From positions 1 to 9,021 of the forward strand of contig JBILMG010000030.1 in assembly GCA_044375695.1 (NCBI GenBank): DNA of 9,021 nucleotides. The letters are read 5' to 3'. The DNA comes from DATDYW01 sp044375695 (GTDB taxonomy: Bacteria > Patescibacteriota > Minisyncoccia > Phycocordibacterales > JAACPR01). Under the pieces are notes generated by a model that was not told the DNA's origin, did no database searches, and saw only the letters and a list, made by a program, of their open reading frames with translations. Each line of letters opens with the position of its first letter. Position 1 is the first letter of the stretch. This document shows positions 1 to 6,134 of this stretch, piece by piece. The position numbers and the translations under genes are program-made.

Positions 1-1977
1 GGCCTGCTCGACGGCGAAGCCGATGACGCGCTCGTGGTTACCCTCGGCCTGCGCCTCGGCGATGAGCGCGCGGAAAACGTCTTCGCGCCCTACCCTTCCG
101 GCGACGCGGGCGTAGGTGCGCCAGGCGTTCTCGTTCTTGGTCTGAATCTCGTAGGTCTCGCGCGCGTAATCGAGCGCGCGAGGGTCATTCGCCCAGGCGT
201 AGGCCAGCGCGAGAGCGGCGCGGGTGCTCTGCTTTTCGGGCGCGCGGGCTACGGCTGCCTCGAGGGCGAGGGCAGCGCCAGCCGCGTCGCCGCTGCGCAG
301 GCGGAACGCGCCGAGCACGTACGGGTAGAAGCTATCGAGCGGGTGCGCGGCAACGGTCGCGACGAGGGCAGCGTCGGCGCCGGCCAGGAACGCCTCGCGA
401 TCGGCAGCCGGGACGGACTCCAGGCCCCCGGCCGCGCTGGCCGCCTGCGAGTACTGAATAGCGACCTCCGGCGAGCCGAAGCTGTTTTGGGCGAGCGCCT
501 CTTCGAAGAGAGCCATGTTGCCGAGGACGCCGTCCGGCCGCGCCGCGACGCGCTCGCCCGTGGGGAGCTGCGCCACGACGGTGATCGCCTCGATGGTCTT
601 CCGCGAAGCGCGAATCGGCGCGGCGTTAACGGCGTAGGCGACCACCGGCAGCGCCACCACGACCGTCGCGACGAGGAGCGCGGAGGCGTCGGCGCCAATC
701 CTGATCCGACGAGATTCGGCAGCCGGGCCGAGCGCGGCCGCGAGCGCGATGAGCCACGCGTAGTTCATGTAGCTGGCGAGATTGTCGAAGACGAACACGT
801 TGTGAACTAGGTACGCCGCGAGGAGCGAGAGCAGGACGGCCCGCTCGTCGCCGCGGAGCGACGAACGCCACAGGCCGTAGGCGACCGCCGCGAAGAGGCC
901 AAAGTACGCGAGAAACCCGAGCGCGCCGCCGGCGACCAGCCAGTCGGTCAAAATGGAGTGGGTGCGGTCGAAGTACTGCTCCTGGTCGTGGAGGCGCTGG
1001 TCGTAGCGCATGTCGAAGACAATGCCGTAGTTCCCCTGCCCCCAGCCGAGCACCGGGCGCTCGAGGAAACCTTCCCAGGCAATTTTGGCGTTCACCGCGC
1101 GGGACAGGAGCGTGCGGTCGTTGAGCGAGGCGCCGAAGTAGCGGCCGAAAATTTCGTGGTTACGGACGACCTCAATTTCGCGGCCAACCGCGAAGAGCGC
1201 CACGGAGAGCGCGAGCGCGCCGATTATCCAGGCGCCGGCCTTGCGGTACGGGTTGCCGCGGCCGAACGTTAGGAAGATGGCGCCGGCTACGGCGACGCCC
1301 GCGACGACGCCGAGCACCGAGCCACGGGTACCGGTGTACGCGAGGACGGCGGCGAAGGCGGCGGCGGCGAAGAGGTAGAGGCTGCGGATCGACTTATCTT
1401 CTTCGCGCAGGGCGAGGAAAGAGGCGAAGCCGGCGGCGAAGAGCATGTACCCGGCCAGGTAGACGGCGTTGCCGAAGGTGCCGTCTACGCGCACGCCGCC
1501 CTGGTTAATGGTCTGGTAGCCGAGGATTTGGGTGGCCGCGAACACCGCCATCGCCGCCGCGGCAATCACGTGAAAGCCGAGGAAGCGGCGCCAGTCGGCG
1601 GCCGTGCGGAACATCGAGGTGAGGGTGAGAACGTAGGCGCCGAGGTGGAGCATCAGCACCAGGCCGTCCATGCGCTCGTACTTGGACCAAATCGCGAGCT
1701 GCGGATCGGCGGCCAGGAAGTCAGCGGCGGCGACAACCGCCAGGAAGACGGCGCCGATTACGAGGACCGGGCTCTTCCAGCGAGGGCGGTACTCGGGGCA
1801 GCGGATGGCGAGGATAGCCCAGAGCGCGAACGCGGCCTCGGCGACGAAGCGGAACGCGAAGCCCTTGCCCGTAATGAACGGGAAGAGCATTGAAGGGGTC
1901 TCGATGAACGGGATAAGGGCGGTCGAGAACAGCAGGGCGACGATAATGCTGCGCAGCGTCTTGTCCATTTGGCTCAT
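1..1977 (-). CDS. O-antigen ligase/polymerase-family membrane protein with C-terminal TPR-like region (3' end cut by window edge)
   Basis: An uninterrupted minus-strand frame gives 659 residues from ATG at 1977 to the window edge with no stop, so the C-terminus is missing. Residues about 1-450 are rich in hydrophobic membrane segments. Motifs fit the Wzy/WaaL (Wzy_C) family: NQGGVRVDGTFGN near 158-170, TGTRGS at 215-220 with a likely functional Arg218, RPVLGWGQGNYG at 307-318, and RTHSILTDWL at 338-347, where His340 sits like the family's key His. After the last membrane segment (about 430-450) comes a soluble, Ala-rich helical tail (about 455-659) with TPR-like helix pairs, for example 553-610. 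Family members transfer or polymerise undecaprenyl-linked glycans on the outer face of the membrane. Ligase versus polymerase cannot be decided here. A second ATG at 1968 is possible; 1977 fits the leaderless promoter. The gene is divergent from the flippase. Confidence 0.9.
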   Translation of the reverse strand, partial: MSQMDKTLRSIIVALLFSTALIPFIETPSMLFPFITGKGFAFRFVAEAAFALWAILAIRCPEYRPRWKSPVLVIGAVFLAVVAAADFLAADPQLAIWSKYERMDGLVLMLHLGAYVLTLTSMFRTAADWRRFLGFHVIAAAAMAVFAATQILGYQTINQGGVRVDGTFGNAVYLAGYMLFAAGFASFLALREEDKSIRSLYLFAAAAFAAVLAYTGTRGSVLGVVAGVAVAGAIFLTFGRGNPYRKAGAWIIGALALSVALFAVGREIEVVRNHEIFGRYFGASLNDRTLLSRAVNAKIAWEGFLERPVLGWGQGNYGIVFDMRYDQRLHDQEQYFDRTHSILTDWLVAGGALGFLAYFGLFAAVAYGLWRSSLRGDERAVLLSLLAAYLVHNVFVFDNLASYMNYAWLIALAAALGPAAESRRIRIGADASALLVATVVVALPVVAYAVNAAPIRASRKTIEAITVVAQLPTGERVAARPDGVLGNMALFEEALAQNSFGSPEVAIQYSQAASAAGGLESVPAADREAFLAGADAALVATVAAHPLDSFYPYVLGAFRLRSGDAAGAALALEAAVARAPEKQSTRAALALAYAWANDPRALDYARETYEIQTKNENAWRTYARVAGRVGREDVFRALIAEAQAEGNHERVIGFAVEQA

Positions 1978-2048
1978 GGGGCCGAATCTACCACGCGGGG
2001 CGCGGCGCCGCCCAGACGGGGCGCGTGGTAAAGTCGGCAACGCGAACA
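1978..2048. promoter_or_regulatory. Divergent promoter region between ligase-like gene and flippase
   Basis: This 71-bp gap separates two genes transcribed away from each other. It holds a 9-bp inverted repeat, TACCACGCG at 1989-1997 and CGCGTGGTA at 2022-2030. Each arm, read outward, runs into an extended -10-like element: TGGTAGATT for the minus strand (hexamer at 1990-1985) and TGGTAAAGT for the plus strand (hexamer at 2029-2034). No good -35 is seen for either. Transcription would begin at about 1977-1978 on the minus strand, essentially at the ATG, and about 7 bases before the flippase ATG at 2049. No Shine-Dalgarno sequence precedes either start. The promoter assignment is inference from sequence. 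Confidence 0.55.
1989..2030. repeat. Inverted repeat with 9-bp arms in divergent promoter
   Basis: Arms TACCACGCG (1989-1997) and CGCGTGGTA (2022-2030) are perfect reverse complements separated by 24 bases. The spacer contains a perfect 10-bp palindrome, GCGGCGCCGC, at 2002-2011. The arms overlap the predicted outward -10 elements, so the repeat could simply be two copies of the promoter core, or an operator for a dimeric regulator. The sequence does not distinguish these. Confidence 0.6.
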
Positions 2049-3293
2049 ATGGTGCGCCAGCGCATTCACGGCATACTCAGAGCTTCCGAACGCCTCACGG
2101 GGACCGACATGGTGTACCTCGCGCGCGGCGGCTTTTGGCTGGGCGCGGCGCAGGCGGGGGCCGCCGCGGCGGCGTTTGGCCTGTCGCTCGTGATGGCCCG
2201 CTACGTCAGCGCCGAGGTTTTCGGCAGCTACAAGTTCCTGGGGTCGCTCGGGGCAATCTTTGGGGCAATTTCGCTCACCGGGTTTGCCACGTCGGTCGTC
2301 CGGTCTGTGGCCCGCGGCCACGGGGGCACCGTGCGCGGCGCCTTCGCCGAGACGCTCCGGTGGAGCTGGCCGGGCATCGGCGTCGCGCTCGCCGTCGCGG
2401 CGTACTACGCCGTCCGCGGCAACCTGCCGTACGCCCTCGCGGTGGCGCTCATTGGCCTCGCGCTGCCAATCACCGGGGCGAGCTCGCTCTACACCTCGTA
2501 CCTCACGGGCCTCAAAAATTTTCGGCTCAACGCCGGCATTTGGACAGCCGCGAACCTCGTGACCGTCGGGCTCACCGCCGCCGCGGCTATCTGGTCGGGA
2601 AAGCTGCTGTGGCTGGTTGTCGCCGCTTACGCCGGCTCCGCGGCGGCGACGTACCTAGCCTACCGAGCCTCGCTCGCGGCGGTTCCCCCCGTAGGGGGCG
2701 ACGACCCGGAGAGCCGCAACCTCGGCCGGCACCTCAGCGCGATAAGCTTCCTCGATACGCTCGCCGCGAACGCGGACAAAATTATCGTCTTCCAGTTCCT
2801 GGGGCCGGCTGCCACCGCCGCTTACGTTTTCGCCATGGGCATCCCCGAGCAAGGCCGCGCCCTGCTCAAGAGCGGCGCGCGGCTGGCCGTGCCGCGCATG
2901 GCCGAGCGCCCGTTCGCCGAGCTGCAGGCGACTACCCCGAAAAAGGTCTTCCGCTTCGCGGCGGCGGGGGTTGTCCTGTGCGCCGCCTACGCGTTCGCCG
3001 CGCCGTCTATCTTCTCGGTCCTCTTCCCCGCGTACGTCGAATCGGCCAAGTACTCGAGCCTGCTCGGCTTCGCCATGATTTCGGCGCTCGGGCAGGTGCC
3101 GATGGCGGCGCTCTCGGCGCACGCGAAAACGCGGGAGCTGTACCGCTACTCCGCGTCGGTAGCCTCGGTGCGCATCGTCGCCCACCTAACCCTCATCGCG
3201 GCGTTCGGCATGTGGGGCGCCGTCGCCTCGACCCTCATCGGGCACGCCGCCATGTTCGCGGTGCCGCTCTACCTCTTGAAGCGGGCTCGCTAG
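2049..3293 (+). CDS. Wzx-type oligosaccharide flippase (MOP superfamily)
   Basis: A 414-residue integral membrane protein with many hydrophobic helices and short loops, the usual length of polysaccharide flippases. Such proteins move undecaprenyl-diphosphate-linked oligosaccharides from the cytoplasmic to the outer face of the membrane. The N-terminus (RQRIHGILRASE, then TDMVYLARGGFWL at 19-31) resembles flippases of Patescibacteria. Other typical features are the amphipathic stretch ending YVSAEVFGSYKF (52-63) and the mid-protein DKIIVFQFLGPAATAAYVFA (243-262), which marks the start of the second half of the fold. ATG 2049 is preferred over the in-frame GTG at 2025, because the latter lies inside the predicted promoter arm and conserved-looking sequence begins at MVRQRI. 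The gene is head-to-head with the ligase-like gene. Its TAG stop overlaps the stop of the convergent methyltransferase gene. Substrate unknown. Confidence 0.92.
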   Translation: MVRQRIHGILRASERLTGTDMVYLARGGFWLGAAQAGAAAAAFGLSLVMARYVSAEVFGSYKFLGSLGAIFGAISLTGFATSVVRSVARGHGGTVRGAFAETLRWSWPGIGVALAVAAYYAVRGNLPYALAVALIGLALPITGASSLYTSYLTGLKNFRLNAGIWTAANLVTVGLTAAAAIWSGKLLWLVVAAYAGSAAATYLAYRASLAAVPPVGGDDPESRNLGRHLSAISFLDTLAANADKIIVFQFLGPAATAAYVFAMGIPEQGRALLKSGARLAVPRMAERPFAELQATTPKKVFRFAAAGVVLCAAYAFAAPSIFSVLFPAYVESAKYSSLLGFAMISALGQVPMAALSAHAKTRELYRYSASVASVRIVAHLTLIAAFGMWGAVASTLIGHAAMFAVPLYLLKRAR

Positions 3294-4822
3294 CGCGGCT
3301 TCCTGACCGCGAAATGGAAAGAGTCTAGGAAGAAGGTCGCCGCGAGACGGTAGGCCGCAAGCGCGCACGGGCGCAGCAGCCGCGACGCGAAGCGCCGCCG
3401 AACGAGACGCTCGCGCAGGTCTTCCGCCTCGAGGCCAGCCGCGGCAGCCAAACGGAAGAACGCCGCGCGGGTGAAGTAGCGCATGTCCGAGAGCCGCTGC
3501 CGGCCGGCTGGCCCAGAGTAGTCCTTGTGCCGCCCGAGCAGCCCGATGATCCGCTCTGCCCAAGGGCGAGGCAGCCAGTTAATCCCGTAGAGGTAGAAGT
3601 GCTGATCGCGAAAGCCGAACCGGTTAGGCGCGCTCACGTACGCCTCGCCGCCGGGCGCGAGCACGCGGGCAATCTCGCCCATCATGGCCCGAGGATCTTC
3701 GACGTGCTCGATGACCTCGCACACGTTGGCGAAGCCGAAGCTCCCGTCTTCAAACGGCATAGCCTCTCCGGGGCCGCCCACAATTTCGGCGGCGACGCCG
3801 CGCGCGACGAGACGCGCGCGGGTCTCGTCCGCGTACGCGGGGTTCGGCTCGAGCCCGACGACCTCCCCGCCCCGGGCGGCGACGTCGGCGACAAAGGCGC
3901 CGCGGCCGCAACCAACGTCGAGCACGCGCCGCGCGAGCAGATCCGGGAAATGGCGCAGCAGCGCGTCGAGGTGCGTCCTCGGCGGGAGCGCGAGCAGATC
4001 GACCTGCGAAAGCGCGAGGAGCGCACCGGACGACGTCACGGGAAAAGCGCGGCCGCGGTTAGGGATGGCGCGGACGCGGTAGCCGAGGCCGAACAGAAAA
4101 TCTGCGGCTTCGCGGTAGCCGTCATCGTCGCCCGAGGTGCGCTCGAAGAGCACCGCGGGACGATCGCGGGCGATGAGCTTACGGGCGCCGAGAACCACCC
4201 GGGCATCGGCGCCTTCGGCGTCAATTTTTATGAGGGAGACGCGGGGTGACCCCGCGGGCACGCAGCCGTCGAGGGTTACCGCGCGAGCGGCGATATCGAC
4301 GCTGCCCGTGGCGCCGTGAACAATCGAGGATTTCCCCAGGTCCTGGGGGTGGAGGTGCAGCGTCACGTCACCCTCGACATCAGAGGCCGCCTCGCGGCGC
4401 ACCTCCAGATGCGAGAAATTGTTCTCCCGGGCGGCGGCCTCGAGGTCGGCCGCGAGCGTCGGGTTCGGCTCGAAGGCGAGGACGCGGCCGCGCGGCCCGA
4501 CCGCGGCGGCGAAGACGAGCGAGTAGAAGCCGAGGTTAGCGCCGACGTCGATTGCGGAATCCCCGGCCGAGAGGTGCCGGAGCATCGCCCCGGTCGCCGC
4601 GGGCTGAAAGTCTCCCGCCGCAATCAGCCAGCGCTCGCTGGAGCTGGCGCCGGTGAGCGCGCGGCGTACGCCGCGCTTGAGGCGGAACGTTCCGGAAGCC
4701 GATGGTGGGCCGACGCGCTCGGCGAGAGACCAGAGGCCCGGCAGCGGAAAGCTCGCGAGGCCTTGCAGCGCGCGCGACGCGGCCGTGAGCGCCGGGACCC
4801 ACCGGTAGAACTTCTTAGCCAC
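3290..4822 (-). CDS. Two-domain methyltransferase: FkbM-family domain fused to class I (Methyltransf_11-like) domain
   Basis: A 510-residue protein starting at GTG 4822. The open frame continues upstream to 5125, but that stretch overlaps the divergent neighbour and lacks recognisable sequence. Domain 1 (about 60-280) is FkbM-like: SAM-binding IDVGANLGFYS at 91-101, FEPNP at 118-122, and IKIDAEGAD at 198-206. FkbM-family proteins typically O-methylate sugars or polyketides. Domain 2 (about 283-465) is a second class I methyltransferase: VLDVGCGRG at 300-308, acidic loop LEPNP at 324-328, PFEDGSFGFANVCEVIEHV at 356-374, and LAPGGEAYVSAPN at 388-400. Both SAM sites look intact, so two methylations, or C-methylation plus O-methylation, are conceivable. 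In many genomes these are separate proteins. No frameshift or internal restart is evident at the join (LLALPPRTHLDALLRHF, 276-292). The role in glycan methylation is inferred from the neighbours. Confidence 0.88.
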   Translation of the reverse strand: MAKKFYRWVPALTAASRALQGLASFPLPGLWSLAERVGPPSASGTFRLKRGVRRALTGASSSERWLIAAGDFQPAATGAMLRHLSAGDSAIDVGANLGFYSLVFAAAVGPRGRVLAFEPNPTLAADLEAAARENNFSHLEVRREAASDVEGDVTLHLHPQDLGKSSIVHGATGSVDIAARAVTLDGCVPAGSPRVSLIKIDAEGADARVVLGARKLIARDRPAVLFERTSGDDDGYREAADFLFGLGYRVRAIPNRGRAFPVTSSGALLALSQVDLLALPPRTHLDALLRHFPDLLARRVLDVGCGRGAFVADVAARGGEVVGLEPNPAYADETRARLVARGVAAEIVGGPGEAMPFEDGSFGFANVCEVIEHVEDPRAMMGEIARVLAPGGEAYVSAPNRFGFRDQHFYLYGINWLPRPWAERIIGLLGRHKDYSGPAGRQRLSDMRYFTRAAFFRLAAAAGLEAEDLRERLVRRRFASRLLRPCALAAYRLAATFFLDSFHFAVRKPR

Positions 4823-4910
4823 AGGTGCACGCTGTGTATCACGCGTCGCCCCGTCAATCAATTGGCGCCCTGGGCAGAGACCTTCGGCTGTACTAGCATC
4901 TGCCACACCA
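4823..4910. promoter_or_regulatory. Divergent promoter region between methyltransferase fusion and nitroreductase fusion
   Basis: An 88-bp head-to-head gap. Plus strand: -35-like TGGGCA (4871-4876), 17-base spacer, -10-like TAGCAT (4894-4899), then ATG at 4911, giving a leader of only about 5 bases. Minus strand: -35-like TTGATT (4861-4856), 17-base spacer, -10-like TACACA (4838-4833) preceded by the extended TG (4841-4840), then GTG at 4822, a leader of about 4 bases. The hexamers are partial consensus matches (3 to 4 of 6), so exact positions are tentative. No Shine-Dalgarno sequence precedes either start. Confidence 0.45.
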
Positions 4911-6134
4911 ATGGAGCTCTCCGACGCCATAAAAGCCCGCGTCTCGACGCGAGTTTTCCGCCGCGGGGCGCTGCCGCGGGAAACCGTAGACAAAATTATT
5001 GAAGCCGCGCGCTGGGCTCCCTCCTCCTGCAACCTGCAGCTCACCGAGTACATTGTCGTCGACTCGCCAGAGCTCCTCGCGCGTTTGGCGGCAGAAGCCA
5101 GCGAGAAATTCCGCTGGGCGGACACTATCGTGGCGGTGATTTACGACGGGCGCCTCTCGAAGACGCGCGAGGCTGCCGCCGTGTCGGCCGGCGCCGCGAC
5201 GGAGAACATGCTGCTCTGCGCCGCCGACCTCGGCGTGGCCGCTTGCCCGATGGCCGGCTTCTCCGGCGACGCGGCAATTCGACGCCTGCTCGGCATTCCC
5301 GGCCACTATCGCCTCGCTCTCCTGGTGGCCCTAGGCTACCCGGCGAGCGAATCCCCGAGGCAGAGCCGCGAGCAGTCTCGCCTGCCAGCCGAACGAATCA
5401 GCCACCGCAACGGGTGGTCTCCCTCGGCGGCGCTCTGCCTGTCGGAGAGGCTCGGCGACTGGACAGCCGAAGACCTTAGGCGCTACCGCGAACGCCTGGC
5501 GCCGGTGTACCTCTACGACGGGCACTACCGGCTGCAGACGTTCGCGCCGGAGGTGTTCGAGGACGCCCTCTCGCTCGTGCTCCCGCCGCTCGGCCGCGAC
5601 GCCTCGGCGCTCGACCTGCTCTCCTACGACGGGTGCGCCACCAGGAAGATTCGCGCGGCGCGACCGGACGTGGCGCTCACCTGCGAGGACGACCTGCCGT
5701 ACGTTCGCGACGTTCTCGCGAGAGACCTCGGGGTGAAAGCGGTCGCCGCGGGCGAAGCCGTGCCCGAGGTAGACCTGGCTACCTGCATCCACAAGCTAGA
5801 GTTCGACGCGGCGCCTCGGGCGACGGTTAGCATCGCCGCCGACGCGCTACGCCCCGGCGGCACGCTGCTTTTGACCGCGTCTAGGCTCCGCCCGAGCGCC
5901 AAGCTGAGCCGGGCGCTCGGGCGCCTCAAAGATTGGCTGCGCGGCAAGACGCGCAACGTGTACGAGGGCAGCCCCTACTACAAAATTGGGCCGCGGCGGG
6001 CGATTTCGCGGCGCGAGCTCGCCTCGCTGGCGACGGGCGCCGGGCTCAAGATCAAAAGCAGCGGCGAGCGCGAGGTACCCGTGCCCGGCGCGGCGGCACC
6101 GCAGCGGTACTCTTTCGTAATCGCCGAAAAATGA
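4911..6134 (+). CDS. Nitroreductase-family domain fused to degenerate methyltransferase-like domain
   Basis: A 407-residue two-part protein. Residues 1-146 match the nitroreductase (FMN-dependent oxidoreductase) fold: VSTRVF at 11-16 in the FMN-phosphate region, WAPSSCNLQ at 35-43, AGAATENMLLCAADLGVAAC at 93-112, and LLGIPGHYRLALLVALGYPA at 126-145. It is at the short end for the family. Residues about 205-407 look like a class I methyltransferase: ALDLLSYDGC at 233-242 stands where the glycine-rich SAM loop should be, VDLATCIHKLEF at 287-298 resembles strand 4, and LRPGGTLLLTAS at 313-324 matches the usual strand-5 motif. The DxGxGxG motif is missing, so SAM binding is doubtful. Nitroreductase-family genes do occur in capsule loci, where their role is poorly defined. 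The stop overlaps the next start as ATGA. The oxidoreductase call is firm; the C-terminal assignment is tentative. Confidence 0.82.
   Translation: MELSDAIKARVSTRVFRRGALPRETVDKIIEAARWAPSSCNLQLTEYIVVDSPELLARLAAEASEKFRWADTIVAVIYDGRLSKTREAAAVSAGAATENMLLCAADLGVAACPMAGFSGDAAIRRLLGIPGHYRLALLVALGYPASESPRQSREQSRLPAERISHRNGWSPSAALCLSERLGDWTAEDLRRYRERLAPVYLYDGHYRLQTFAPEVFEDALSLVLPPLGRDASALDLLSYDGCATRKIRAARPDVALTCEDDLPYVRDVLARDLGVKAVAAGEAVPEVDLATCIHKLEFDAAPRATVSIAADALRPGGTLLLTASRLRPSAKLSRALGRLKDWLRGKTRNVYEGSPYYKIGPRRAISRRELASLATGAGLKIKSSGEREVPVPGAAAPQRYSFVIAEK

Noticed and set aside
2685..2698. CCCCC-gta-GGGGG hairpin in the flippase gene
   Set aside because: Only a 5-bp stem within codons for a Pro/Gly-rich loop. 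No T-tract and no position suggesting a regulatory role.
1670..3328. Open frame of 552 codons on the plus strand across the promoter and flippase
   Set aside because: It is in a different frame from the flippase, is Arg-rich and low in complexity, and crosses the ligase gene start and the divergent promoter.
4823..5125. N-terminal extension of the methyltransferase fusion to an ATG at 5125
   Set aside because: It would overlap the start of the divergent nitroreductase gene, contains no family-like sequence, and GTG 4822 with a promoter just upstream is a better start.
5933..6130. Upstream extension of the helical-protein gene
   Set aside because: The extra residues are an out-of-frame reading of the nitroreductase fusion. 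The ATG inside the ATGA overlap is the natural start.
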